Source: Micavibrio sp. UBA2638
GTDB taxonomy: Bacteria; Pseudomonadota; Alphaproteobacteria; Micavibrionales; Micavibrionaceae
Reading direction: 5' to 3'
Assembly (NCBI GenBank): GCA_002359735.1
Contig: DENS01000005.1
Location: forward strand, 32,760-96,759
DNA length: 64,000 nt
Shown: positions 35,890-45,182 of the stretch, in pieces
Layout of the letters: every line of letters starts with the position of its first letter
How positions within the stretch are numbered: the stretch's first letter is position 1
Made by a program: the position numbers and the translations under genes
Notes under the pieces: model-generated
Database searches by the model: none
The model's input: only the letters and a program-made list of their open reading frames with translations
What the model was told of the DNA's origin: nothing

Positions 35890-38800
35890 TTATGTTCGGC
35901 TTAACCAGTTCTTCGCGGCCTTTTGTGAGGCCTCGTTAAGGACGGGTAATTGATCAATCAGAGGGAGTGTGGCATCCACATCTCCCTTTTTTGATAGGCT
36001 TTCAATTTCGCCCGCGACCTTACTAATGCTGCCGAAACCAAAATTGGCGGCCATTCCCTTTAATTCATGCGATCTGTCGACCAATGCTTCGGCGTTTTTG
36101 GTTTCTTTTTCGGCCATTAGCGTATCAATAATTTTATCGGCAAAGCTGTAATAATCGTTGAATAGGGAGGCGATAGCCTCTTTGCCCAGGGTTTCGAGCA
36201 ATTCATTCATCATGGATAGGTTGAGGTGTTCTTCTTCCAGCTTTTTGTCCTCCGAAACCCCGGCTACAACCGCATCTGGTGTGTTTTGATGTTCTTCTGC
36301 AAATTTTTCCAATGCGCTTTTTTCCGTTTTGGGTACAAAATTATCTTTTATTTCGATATCCGGTAGGGCTTGTTTTGGTGCCTCTGCCTTTGGTGTCTCT
36401 GCCTTTGGGGGCTCGGGAAGGGGGGGCGCTTCGGTAGAGGGGGAATCTCTATGATTTTGTTGCGGCTCATGGCTTTGCGTTTGTGTGGCCGCGGTGGGGG
36501 CGGTTTCGGGATTGCTTTCCGGTTCGATGGGGGATGGCCCTCGTTCTGAATGTGCCGGAGCATCGTTTGCAGTTGGCGCATTTTGTTCGGTCTGCGCAAG
36601 GTCCGAATTGGGCATTGGTTCGTATGGTTCTTCTGTGTATTCGGGTTGCGGTGGGGGCGGGGCACTGCGCGTTTGCGCATTCTGCTCCTCGGGCTCTGAT
36701 GGCCATTCTTTTTGTTCTGGCAGAGGGTTGTCGAAGATGTTTTTTGCCGCGTTGTTTATGGTTGTGGCCAGTTTCTTCGGGTCAATAGGCTTTGATAGAG
36801 CGCCGTTCATGCCAGCTTCATAGTAGCTTTGGATATCTTTTTGTTGGGTATTGCCTGTCAGGGCTATAATGGGTGTGCGTGCTTTGTGAATATCAGCCAT
36901 CGAGCGAATGGTGCGCGCCGTTTCTACGCCGCTCATTCCGTGCAGGTTAATGTCAGTGAAGATCAGGTCAAAATGTTCGGATGAAAGTTTTGCAATGGCT
37001 TCTTCCCCGTCAATAACGGCGGTCGGCTTATGCCCGAATTTTTCCATTAGGCCGAATAAGACGCGGCGATTAATTTGGTTGTCTTCGACAATCAGTATTT
37101 TCTGCGGGCCTGTGTCGGTTTCTTGACCTGCGGTATCTGCGTCCTGATCTTCATCAATCTGGTCGCGGTCGCCTTCCTCCATCATCAGGCTGAAATAAAA
37201 TGTGCTGCCTTCGCCAACTTCGCTTTCAACCTGAATTGAGCTGTTCATATTCTCGATCAGGTTTTTACAAATGGCCAGCCCCAGTCCTGTGCCGCCATAT
37301 TGACGGGTCGTGCTGGATTCTGCCTGGGTAAAGGGGGTGAACAATTTGTCCTGGGCTTCTTGCGATATTCCGATGCCGGTGTCTTCTATACCGATATAGA
37401 CTTCATGGTGATTGGCTTTGGATCCGTCTTTCGGCAGCGGGGTTGATTTTACCCGGATTGTCACGCCGCCGTTTTCTGTGAATTTGATGGCGTTGTTGAT
37501 GAGGTTCAATATCACCTGTCTGATGCGCGTTGGATCGCCCATAACATATTGCGGTGTATTTTTTGCGATATCGGCACGAACATAGATGCCTTTTTCATCA
37601 GCATAGGCCGACATAAGCGTAACAACGCCGTTAATGAGTTTTAAGAGGTCAAAGCTGATCTTCTCTAGTTTCATGTTTCCGGTTTCAATTTTTTCAAAAT
37701 CCAGAATATCATTCAAAAGGGCCATCATCGTGTCGCCAGATTTTTGCATGGCCTGTATATAATCGCTTTGTTTGCTACTGAGCTTTGTATCTAGAATGAG
37801 GCGGATCATGCCCATAATGCCAGTCATGGGGGTACGGATTTCATGGCTTACCACCGCAAGGAATGCGGATTTTGCATCATTGGCGCGGTCCGCAGTCTCT
37901 TTGGCGATGCGCATTTCTTCGCTGCGCTGGCGTTCACGTTCCCGTAATTCTGCCATGACTTCGCGTTCGCGTTCGATAACCCGGAGCAATCGCGCTTGAT
38001 CGGCTGATTTCTTGGATTGCTTTAACCGTTCTGCGTTATAAAGTTGACGGTTTTCGCGTACCTGCATTTGCCGGTTCTGTTCATCCATCAGGATAATCTT
38101 TTGTAGGCTGGCCATAATAAAGAAAAACGCCTGTAGCAGTAAAAGGATCCAGAGGGTATTTACGGTTATGGCATTGGCAGGAATAAATCCGTATAGCGTT
38201 GCGCCTGTTGCGATAAGAGATATAAAAAGAACCGCCCAGCCCGTTGCGAAATAAGGCGAACCAAATTTACCGCGTTGCATTTGAATGGTTGAATTGAATA
38301 AAATCAGCAAACAGGAAAACACTATAAAGGCTAGTGTTAAAATGTGGCTAATCATATTTAACCCGGGGATTAAATTACTGATGCCAAGGACGCTGAGGAC
38401 AATTCCGCAAAATAAAAGGGCGGAAAACTGTTTCGGGTCGTCGTCTTTTTGAATGGAAAAGAAAAATTTTGTTAGCGCCAGCCCCAGCGTGATAGCAAGG
38501 CAGATTAATAACATTATACTTCCGCCTATCATGCCGTATGTGCTCATGAAGCTGTTCTGTATGATAAAGAAGCAGAGCATAAAAGTGATGAAATAGGCTG
38601 AAAAGAAGCTGTAGCTGTAATCTTCTTTTAGAATGGCTATGGCGGCAAAGAACCCGGCCAGCGTAAATAAGCTAAGATAGAGAAGCAGATTGTAAATATT
38701 GACACTTTGAATATGGGATACCAGGCGTTCTTTGGGAATTAGGCGCGGTGAAAATGACCGGAATAAGGGGGTCTCTGTTTGTATATAGACAACAAAAATA

Positions 38801-39390
38801 CTGGTTTTCCCGCGGGGGATTGTGACAGGCACGCTGGCCGTTTGTAAAAAAGGGGTTAAAGATTCTGGTACCGGCGCTGTGCCGGTGGTGTCGATAAATG
38901 TTTGGTTGTTGGTATAATCATGGATCATGAGCTCTTTGATCTGGGCATAGCGTCCGTTAAATGCATTGCCGAAGTTTAAGATCCAGTCTTCTTCCTGGCT
39001 GTTGTTGGCAACCGAAAAGACCACCCAGGCCGGTTTATAGGAAAAACCAAGATTGACAATTTCCTGTGTTTGCCGCTCTCCTCGAAAATTATTCATAAAG
39101 CGTTTAATGACGTATTCGCGCGTTATTTTTGAATTGGTTTGTTTCGTGACATAGGTATTTGGGCCAATCGGAACAGTATTATATGTGTCATTCAGTTCAA
39201 TTTGGAATGACGCCCTGACAACAGATTGCGCTTGTGCGTTCATGCTGGTCCAAATTAACAGGCATAGGGAAAAACAGGTCAGGCGAAGTGCATAATGCAC
39301 TGTGCTACGTTTCGAATGCGTTGGCTTTGATGCATCGAATTGTTGACGATAATTTTGGTGTCGGTTAATGCTCACGGCTTCTCTATGCAT
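35890..39390 (-). CDS. 7TMR-DISM hybrid histidine kinase with receiver and Hpt domain
   Basis: The 1166-residue sensor has a basic N-terminus and a signal-like hydrophobic segment (about 32-54, ending NAQAQS). A periplasmic 7TMR-DISM-type sensor (about 55-230) is followed by seven membrane helices (about 233-433) and a coiled coil. HisKA has His near 518 (VSHEIRTPM); the HATPase shows NLINNAIKFTE, DTGIGI and GGTGLGL. The receiver has Asp near 812 (FTDINLHG). A long Pro/Glu/Ala-rich linker then leads to a C-terminal Hpt domain with His near 1107 (SHELKGMAANFG). The phosphorelay is self-contained up to Hpt. DISM sensors often detect carbohydrate-type ligands. Start uncertain by a few residues. 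Confidence 0.92.
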   Translation of the reverse strand: MHREAVSINRHQNYRQQFDASKPTHSKRSTVHYALRLTCFSLCLLIWTSMNAQAQSVVRASFQIELNDTYNTVPIGPNTYVTKQTNSKITREYVIKRFMNNFRGERQTQEIVNLGFSYKPAWVVFSVANNSQEEDWILNFGNAFNGRYAQIKELMIHDYTNNQTFIDTTGTAPVPESLTPFLQTASVPVTIPRGKTSIFVVYIQTETPLFRSFSPRLIPKERLVSHIQSVNIYNLLLYLSLFTLAGFFAAIAILKEDYSYSFFSAYFITFMLCFFIIQNSFMSTYGMIGGSIMLLICLAITLGLALTKFFFSIQKDDDPKQFSALLFCGIVLSVLGISNLIPGLNMISHILTLAFIVFSCLLILFNSTIQMQRGKFGSPYFATGWAVLFISLIATGATLYGFIPANAITVNTLWILLLLQAFFFIMASLQKIILMDEQNRQMQVRENRQLYNAERLKQSKKSADQARLLRVIEREREVMAELRERERQRSEEMRIAKETADRANDAKSAFLAVVSHEIRTPMTGIMGMIRLILDTKLSSKQSDYIQAMQKSGDTMMALLNDILDFEKIETGNMKLEKISFDLLKLINGVVTLMSAYADEKGIYVRADIAKNTPQYVMGDPTRIRQVILNLINNAIKFTENGGVTIRVKSTPLPKDGSKANHHEVYIGIEDTGIGISQEAQDKLFTPFTQAESSTTRQYGGTGLGLAICKNLIENMNSSIQVESEVGEGSTFYFSLMMEEGDRDQIDEDQDADTAGQETDTGPQKILIVEDNQINRRVLFGLMEKFGHKPTAVIDGEEAIAKLSSEHFDLIFTDINLHGMSGVETARTIRSMADIHKARTPIIALTGNTQQKDIQSYYEAGMNGALSKPIDPKKLATTINNAAKNIFDNPLPEQKEWPSEPEEQNAQTRSAPPPPQPEYTEEPYEPMPNSDLAQTEQNAPTANDAPAHSERGPSPIEPESNPETAPTAATQTQSHEPQQNHRDSPSTEAPPLPEPPKAETPKAEAPKQALPDIEIKDNFVPKTEKSALEKFAEEHQNTPDAVVAGVSEDKKLEEEHLNLSMMNELLETLGKEAIASLFNDYYSFADKIIDTLMAEKETKNAEALVDRSHELKGMAANFGFGSISKVAGEIESLSKKGDVDATLPLIDQLPVLNEASQKAAKNWLSRT

Positions 39391-39503
39391 AAATCCATGT
39401 ATCAGAGGCCTCAGAATAAAGCCTCCGTACAGTATATTATAGCCGCGTTTAAGAAAAAATGGTTAAGATTGGCGATATTTTTTTATCAGGCAATGACAGG
39501 AGC

Positions 39504-39650
39504 CTATATAAATAGCAAATAAAGCGCAATCAGCACAACGGCGATCGAAATAACGGACCATTTACTGGCCTGAGCAAAGTTGGCCCACATGGCCTCCGCA
39601 TTCTCTTTTTCTTTCGGGTCAATATCTGTAGGGTCTGTTTTTTGTGCCAT
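39504..39650 (-). CDS. aa3-type cytochrome c oxidase subunit IV-like peptide
   Basis: The 48-residue protein has a charged N-terminus (DPTDIDPKEKENAEAMWANF) followed by one membrane helix (SKWSVISIAVVLIALYLLFI). This is the layout of the short bacterial aa3 oxidase subunit IV found in alphaproteobacteria. It lies 55 bases downstream of purN on the same strand, away from oxidase genes. Short length makes the family call tentative. Confidence 0.6.
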   Translation of the reverse strand: MAQKTDPTDIDPKEKENAEAMWANFAQASKWSVISIAVVLIALYLLFI

Positions 39651-39705
39651 TGTTTATTCTATCCTTGGGTGTTTGTTAATTGATTTTAGAAAAAAAAGAC
39701 TGGTT

Positions 39706-40320
39706 TTAAAAGCCACTTTTTAAGGCAATTTGTTTTATGGCTTCAGGGTAGGCGATGTGTTCGCTGGCCAATACACGTTTTGCCAGTGTTTCTGCTGTAT
39801 CATCACTGTGTATATCAACTTGTTTTTGTATGATGATTTCGCCCTTATCCACTTCAGGGATGACGTAATGAATGGTTGAACCGCTATATTGCTCGCCAGA
39901 ATCCAATACCGCTTGATGGACGCGCATGCCATACATGCCTTCACCGCCGAATTTTGGCAGGAGCGAAGGGTGCGTATTGATGATTTTACGCGGCCACTGG
40001 GCAATAAATCCCGGGGTTAATATGCGCATAAACCCGGCCAGACAAATAAGGTCAATATCATGCCCTGATAGCGCATCTGTAAGCGCTTCCTCAAAATCCT
40101 GACGTGTGTCATAATTTTTATGGTCAATCGTGATGGCCGGTATGCCGGCGTTCTTTGCGCGGGTTAAGCCTTGCGCACCGGGCGTGTTGGAAATGACCAT
40201 CTGAACTTTGGCAGGGAAATCGCTGTCTTTACAGGCGTCAATAATGGCTTGCAGGTTTGATCCGCCGCCCGAAATCAGGACGGCAAGGTTGAGCTTTCCT
40301 GCCTTCGCGTTAGCGCCCAT
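39706..40320 (-). CDS. purN: phosphoribosylglycinamide formyltransferase
   Basis: The 204-residue enzyme performs the third step of purine synthesis, moving a formyl group from 10-formyl-THF to GAR. It has LISGGGSNLQAIIDA (phosphate loop), LAGFMRILTPGFI, the catalytic HPSLLPKFGG with upstream Asn (INTHPS) and the later Asp in the GEIIIQK region. It begins immediately after the purM stop, so the two are co-translated. Length is normal. Confidence 0.96.
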   Translation of the reverse strand: MGANAKAGKLNLAVLISGGGSNLQAIIDACKDSDFPAKVQMVISNTPGAQGLTRAKNAGIPAITIDHKNYDTRQDFEEALTDALSGHDIDLICLAGFMRILTPGFIAQWPRKIINTHPSLLPKFGGEGMYGMRVHQAVLDSGEQYSGSTIHYVIPEVDKGEIIIQKQVDIHSDDTAETLAKRVLASEHIAYPEAIKQIALKSGF

Positions 40321-41406
40321 TTATGCGCTCCAATTTTTATCCATGTCATGCATAATGACGCTTGGTTCATCGTTTGATTTCGCGCTGATGGTTCCAATTT
40401 GGACAACGCTTTCGCCGCTGGATTTGAAGTTTTCGATCAGATTTTCAGCCTGGTCTTTATCACAGACAACCATATAGCCAATACCACAATTAAATGTCGT
40501 TGACAGATCAGAGGGTCGCAGGGAGCCAATGTCGCGTAGCCACTGAAACAGTGGCGGCAGTTCCCAGCTGTTTGTGTCAATATCGGCCTTGCAATTGTCA
40601 GGCAGGATGCGCGGAATGTTTTCATCAAAGCCGCCGCCGGTAATGTGAACCATGCCCTTAATGGCCTGTTTTTCGCCGGTTGTTTTGACTTTCAAGGCTT
40701 TTAATACAGATTTCACGTAGATGCGTGTGGGCATCAGCAATAGTTCCCCAAGTGTGAGCGCCGGGTCAAAAGGAGATGGGCTTTCAAATGTAAAATTAGG
40801 GGCGGTTTGTATGAGGTGGCGAACGAGAGAAAATCCGTTGGAATGAACTCCATTTGAGGCCAGGCCTAAAATCACGTCTCCAGGCTTGATATTCTCGCCG
40901 GTTACTATTTGGTCACGCTCAACGGCACCGACAGAAAATCCTGCAAGATCATAATCATTGGCCATATACAGGCCCGGCATCTCTGCGGTTTCACCGCCGA
41001 TAAGGGCGCTTCCTGCCTGATGACAGCCTTCGGCGACACCAGCGATCACCGCTTCTGCCGTGTCATTGCAGAGCTTGCCAGTCGCAAAATAATCAAGGAA
41101 AAATAATGGTTCGGCCCCTTGTACCACCAGATCATTGACACACATGGCAACACAATCTATGCCAATTGTGTCGTGGCGATCCAGTTCAATGGCAATTTTT
41201 ATCTTTGTGCCGACACCATCGGTGGCCGAGACAATAATCGGGTCTTTATAACCGGTTTCTTTGAGGTCAAATAAAGCCCCGAATCCACCAATGCCGGACA
41301 TGACGCCGCTGCGTTTTGTGCGGCTGGTATGGGGCTTGATGCGTTCGATCAGTTTTGCGGCCTTATCAACATCAACTCCGGCCTCTTTATAAGCATTGTG
41401 TTTCAT
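40321..41406 (-). CDS. purM: phosphoribosylformylglycinamidine cyclo-ligase
   Basis: The 361-residue AIR synthetase closes the imidazole ring in purine synthesis. It begins AYKEAGVDVDKAAKLIERIK, with SATDGVGTKIKIA and DCVAMCVNDLVVQGAEPLFFLDY typical of PurM, then IGGETAEMPGLY and HITGGGFDENIPRIL. The gene pairs with purN in the usual order. It is divergent from the DUF2066 gene across a 64-base gap. Confidence 0.97.
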   Translation of the reverse strand: MKHNAYKEAGVDVDKAAKLIERIKPHTSRTKRSGVMSGIGGFGALFDLKETGYKDPIIVSATDGVGTKIKIAIELDRHDTIGIDCVAMCVNDLVVQGAEPLFFLDYFATGKLCNDTAEAVIAGVAEGCHQAGSALIGGETAEMPGLYMANDYDLAGFSVGAVERDQIVTGENIKPGDVILGLASNGVHSNGFSLVRHLIQTAPNFTFESPSPFDPALTLGELLLMPTRIYVKSVLKALKVKTTGEKQAIKGMVHITGGGFDENIPRILPDNCKADIDTNSWELPPLFQWLRDIGSLRPSDLSTTFNCGIGYMVVCDKDQAENLIENFKSSGESVVQIGTISAKSNDEPSVIMHDMDKNWSA

Positions 41407-41470
41407 TTTGTTTCGTTATGCGCTATCTATGGGGTTCAGCTTTTAAATTTATATATACTCAAGGTGATTT

Positions 41471-42688
41471 ATGCAGTGCATTCATAAGAGATTTTGCGTC
41501 CAACGTACAGTTTTTTTATTTCTTTTTCTAACTTTTGCGAGTGTGAGCTGCGCCTATGCGCAAAACTCACTATTTACGGTAGAGGGCGTTACGGTTGATA
41601 TTACATCGTCTAGCGCCGTTGCAGCCCGTGAAGAAGCCTTTGAAAAAGCGCAGGCAGATGCATTTACCACCCTGCAGGGACGCCTGCTTTCCGGGGATCA
41701 GGATGTCAGCATTCCCGAGGTTGATGTGATATCAACCATGATTAAAGACTATGAAATTAGTAATGAACAGCTATCCACCGTGCGCTATATGGCCACCTAT
41801 AAATTCCGTTTCAACGAAGACGCTGTGCGCCAGTATTTTAATGCCTCTGATATGTCCTATACGGATGTTGGGGCAAACCCTGCGCTGGTTTTGCCGTTTT
41901 ATATGCGCAATGACCAGATGATCCTTTGGTCGCCTTACAACGTATGGATGAGCGGATGGAACCGCGCCGATAATCTGGATGGTCTGGTACCCTTGATTGT
42001 CCCGCTGGGTGACATTGCCGATGTCAGTGACATTGGTGATGAGGACGCGCTGGATTACAGCAATTCCAGATTAAACCGTCTATTGCAGCGCTATGGCGCG
42101 TCAGAGGCCGTCATACTGATTGCTACACCGGATGACATGTTGTCGCGTGTACAAGGGGAAGGTGATGCAGCGGCCAGTGCGCTTAATATAAGGATTTATA
42201 GAACCGATCGCGGATATCCCGAGCAGGTTGAGGGGCTGGAGGTCAGCGCCGGGCGCTCTGATACACTGGCTAGCTTGATGGATAAGGCTGTGCGTGAGGT
42301 GCAACGAACCTTGCGCGCGGATTGGAAACGCAAAACTGTGACGGCCTCTTCGATGGGCGTGCAATCTTTGCGGGCGCGGGTGCCGTATTCGTCTTTAAAA
42401 GAATGGGCCGAAACCCAGCGTGCCCTTACCCGCGTTAATGGATTGAATTCTTTTAAGGTTATGTCTGTGACACCACATCAGGCTTATGTTGAGCTGGAAT
42501 ACGATGGCAATCAAAATCGTTTGGCGCTGGCCTTGGCGCAGGCCGATTTACAGTTGAACCAAACCAGGGCCCCGCATTCCATGGCCCGGGGAGTTGATGA
42601 TTCAATGTCTTATTATTCAGGCGGGGCCGGGGCGGGCGCCTCTGATCAGGCTGCGTATGATTTGTATCTGCGCCGGTATCACCGATAG
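41471..42688 (+). CDS. exported DUF2066 protein
   Basis: The 405-residue product has a signal peptide (residues about 1-30, ending SCAYA). The DUF2066 region follows: LFTVEGVTVDITSSSAVAAR, EEAFEKAQADAFTTLQGRLL and a YKFRFNEDAVRQYF end. The family is common in alphaproteobacteria, next to AI-2E permease and DnaA-like genes as here; its role is unknown. The C-terminal 40 residues are glycine/alanine-rich. First gene of a three-gene run with 18- and 6-base gaps. Confidence 0.85.
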   Translation: MQCIHKRFCVQRTVFLFLFLTFASVSCAYAQNSLFTVEGVTVDITSSSAVAAREEAFEKAQADAFTTLQGRLLSGDQDVSIPEVDVISTMIKDYEISNEQLSTVRYMATYKFRFNEDAVRQYFNASDMSYTDVGANPALVLPFYMRNDQMILWSPYNVWMSGWNRADNLDGLVPLIVPLGDIADVSDIGDEDALDYSNSRLNRLLQRYGASEAVILIATPDDMLSRVQGEGDAAASALNIRIYRTDRGYPEQVEGLEVSAGRSDTLASLMDKAVREVQRTLRADWKRKTVTASSMGVQSLRARVPYSSLKEWAETQRALTRVNGLNSFKVMSVTPHQAYVELEYDGNQNRLALALAQADLQLNQTRAPHSMARGVDDSMSYYSGGAGAGASDQAAYDLYLRRYHR

Positions 42689-42706
42689 TGAAAAGGCGAA
42701 ATAAGT

Positions 42707-43891
42707 ATGACGGAACACAAGTACACACATATCCATTTTCGGCAGCAAATGATGTTCTGGGGGCTGGCTTTTGCCGGTCTACTGGCTTTTGTGTGGCTGT
42801 TTAAGTCCATCTTGCTGCCCTTTATTTTGGGGGTCGCCGTTGCCTATCTTTTAAATCCGGTTGTTTGTAGATTGGGGCAGGCAGGATACCGGCGCAAAGT
42901 TGCTGTTTTCATTATCCTGTTCGGTTTTTTTGTTCTGGTTGCTGCCGCGCTGGCCTTTATTGTTCCGGTTCTTTTCCATGAAATTAAAGGGCTTGTTGAT
43001 GATTTGCCGGCATTGATAAATAAAATGCAGGCTATGGCTTCTCCTTATCTCGCGCGGCTGCAAAGTGTAATTGGGCAAGATAGCAATGGACCGTTATCAT
43101 TGATGGGGCAGAATTCAGACGCCGCGGTCGGTGCTGCCAAGGCGCTTTTAACCGGTCTGAAAGGTGGCGGCACGGCTTTGACCAATTTCATAAGCGTTAT
43201 CGTCGTTATGCCGATTGTGGCCTTTTTCATTTTGCTGGAGTGGCCGAAACTGACGCAGTGGAGCACAGATTTATTACCGAGGCAGCATATGGACACCATT
43301 TTGGATTTATTGAAAAAAATTGACACAAAACTGGCAGGGTTTGTTCGGGGGCAAATTACTGTGGCTGTATTGCTAGGGGTTATATATGCGCTTGCTTTAT
43401 CGGTGGCCGGTCTGAAATACGGGTTTTTGATCGGAATTTTGTCAGGTCTTTTCAGTATTATACCAATGGTTGGGTCCACACTGGGGTTATTGGTTTCCGT
43501 CATTGTGGCCTATTTGCAAAGTGGGGATATGATGTATGTGGCCTTGATTGGCGGTATTTTTATTGCCGGCCAAATCATTGAAGGTAACTTTTTGACGCCT
43601 AAGCTGGTGGGCAATAGTGTGGGGCTTCATCCTTTATGGGTGTTCTTTGCGTTGATGGCTGGCGGGGCTTTGTTCGGTATTGTTGGTATGTTGATTGCCG
43701 TGCCGGTTGCCGCGGTGGTTAGTGTGATTGTAGGCTTTTTATTGGAACAATACAAAAAAAGCCCATATTACCTTGGTCATGCCGGCGCGGGGACAAGAAA
43801 TAACGGGCCGGATTCGACAAAGAAAACCAAAAGCAGTAAGAGCAACAAAAGCAATAAAAGTGATAAGAAATCCAATAAAAGTAAAAAATAA
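42707..43891 (+). CDS. AI-2E/PerM-family membrane permease
   Basis: The 394-residue protein has seven to eight membrane helices. The family pattern is clear: FILGVAVAYLLNPVV near the start, GQITVAVLLGVIYALAL and the GPHPLWV-like VGLHPLWVFFALMAGGALFG stretch. AI-2E family members export small molecules or exchange ions; the substrate here is unknown. The last 30 residues are an almost pure Lys/Ser/Asn tail (SKSNKSNKSDKKSNKSKK), unusual and probably disordered. Between DUF2066 and hdaA. Confidence 0.9.
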   Translation: MTEHKYTHIHFRQQMMFWGLAFAGLLAFVWLFKSILLPFILGVAVAYLLNPVVCRLGQAGYRRKVAVFIILFGFFVLVAAALAFIVPVLFHEIKGLVDDLPALINKMQAMASPYLARLQSVIGQDSNGPLSLMGQNSDAAVGAAKALLTGLKGGGTALTNFISVIVVMPIVAFFILLEWPKLTQWSTDLLPRQHMDTILDLLKKIDTKLAGFVRGQITVAVLLGVIYALALSVAGLKYGFLIGILSGLFSIIPMVGSTLGLLVSVIVAYLQSGDMMYVALIGGIFIAGQIIEGNFLTPKLVGNSVGLHPLWVFFALMAGGALFGIVGMLIAVPVAAVVSVIVGFLLEQYKKSPYYLGHAGAGTRNNGPDSTKKTKSSKSNKSNKSDKKSNKSKK

Positions 43892-43897
43892 AGAGCC

Positions 43898-44632
43898 ATG
43901 CTGAGTAAACGAAAATCAAACAATAAACCGGAACAGATTCCTTTTGATCTTGGGCACCGTAGCGCCCATGGACTGGAAGACTTTTTGATTGGGCCGGAAA
44001 ACCGCGATGCTGTGGGGTGGATTGATCGTTGGCCGGATTGGCCCGCGCCGGTGCTGGTGATTAACGGCCCGGCCGCCAGTGGAAAAACCCACATGGCCGC
44101 GGTTTGGCGCGATAAAGCCAGTGCGTCCATTGTGAAGCCGGAATTGCTGGTTGAACGCAGCGCGGATGATATCGCGTCAATGGGCGATAATCTGGTTATT
44201 GATGGCATTGATTTATGGCTGGGGGAACGCGATGCGGAAGAAACCCTGTTTCACCTTTATAATATGTTCAAAGAAGGGCGGCGCAGTTTTTTGGTGACTT
44301 CTCGCATTGCACCGTCACACGCGGAATTTGCGATTCCAGATCTGGCTTCCCGGCTGCGGGCGGCCCCGGTGGCTACAATTCATCCACCTGATGATACGTT
44401 GTTGGCCTCTATCTTGATTAAGATGTTTAGCGACCGGCAGTTAAATGTGAATAACGATATTGTGCGTTATATTTTGCCACGGATGGAGCGGAGCTTTGCC
44501 GCCGCCCGTGACATTGTCGCCAAGGCCGATAAAAAGGCGCTGGCGGAAAAGCAGAAAATATCCATTCCCTTGCTGCGAAAGGTTTTGTTTGAGATGCAGA
44601 GCGAGGAAGCTATGCCCCTTTTTGACGAGTGA
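43898..44632 (+). CDS. hdaA: DnaA-homologous regulatory inactivator HdaA
   Basis: The 244-residue AAA+ protein has an N-terminal clamp-binding-like motif QIPFDLGH (residues about 13-20). It also has HGLEDFLIGPENRDAV, Walker A GPAASGKTHM, a Walker-B-like LVIDGIDLW and a short C-terminal lid (SFAAARDIVAKADKKAL). With the beta clamp, HdaA stimulates hydrolysis of DnaA-ATP to prevent re-initiation of replication. Six bases after the permease. The short length, with no DnaA DNA-binding domain IV, separates it from DnaA. Confidence 0.9.
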   Translation: MLSKRKSNNKPEQIPFDLGHRSAHGLEDFLIGPENRDAVGWIDRWPDWPAPVLVINGPAASGKTHMAAVWRDKASASIVKPELLVERSADDIASMGDNLVIDGIDLWLGERDAEETLFHLYNMFKEGRRSFLVTSRIAPSHAEFAIPDLASRLRAAPVATIHPPDDTLLASILIKMFSDRQLNVNNDIVRYILPRMERSFAAARDIVAKADKKALAEKQKISIPLLRKVLFEMQSEEAMPLFDE

Positions 44633-44636
44633 TGGG

Positions 44637-45173
44637 TTACATCCAACGTGTTGGGCGATCCGGCGCGTTGTAATCAAGAGGGGTTTGTAAATCAACCAGA
44701 TAATTTTGGCCCAGCTGAATGTCATTCCAGCATGTGCAAGGGATATCAATGACGCTTAGGGTTGCGGGGCTGTATCCTTGCAAAAGGCGTTGCAGGTATG
44801 ACAAACCGCTGTCTTCACTGCTGAGCCTTAAGGCGAGTTCATGTATGGCGGGGTTGTGACCAACCAGCATGATCGCATCCATTTTGTCATCAGTATCTTG
44901 TATCATATTTAGAATGTCACCTGCCGTAGCGTCATATATCTTTTCGATAAATTGGATGCTGGTCTGGTCTGGAAGGTTAAGTGTATCCAATGTTTCCCGG
45001 GTACGGCGCGCCGGTGAACACAAAACCAGATCGGGAATATAGCCGCGTTCTGTTATGACGGCGCCTAATCTGGCGGCATCATCCAGACCCTGCTTTGCCA
45101 GGGGGCGATCAAAATCGCGCACATGTTCTGGTGTCGCCGCTTTGGCGTGGCGAAGGATATAAAGTTTTTTCAT
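44637..45173 (-). CDS. SixA-like histidine phosphatase
   Basis: The 178-residue protein has the RHG-type LYILRHAKAATPEHVRDFDR with catalytic His9. It also has CSPARRTRETLD and MLVGHNPAIHELAL, the full phosphohistidine-phosphatase set. SixA removes phosphate from Hpt domains or from the nitrogen PTS, so it could act on phosphorelays in this cell, such as the Hpt of the 1166-residue kinase (inference). Ten bases downstream of rnd. Confidence 0.88.
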   Translation of the reverse strand: MKKLYILRHAKAATPEHVRDFDRPLAKQGLDDAARLGAVITERGYIPDLVLCSPARRTRETLDTLNLPDQTSIQFIEKIYDATAGDILNMIQDTDDKMDAIMLVGHNPAIHELALRLSSEDSGLSYLQRLLQGYSPATLSVIDIPCTCWNDIQLGQNYLVDLQTPLDYNAPDRPTRWM

Positions 45174-45182
45174 GCAGATATA

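Noticed and set aside
39447..39466. Possible CtrA box (TTAA ... TTAA) upstream of the hybrid kinase
   Set aside because: The spacing between TTAA halves is 10, not the required 7.
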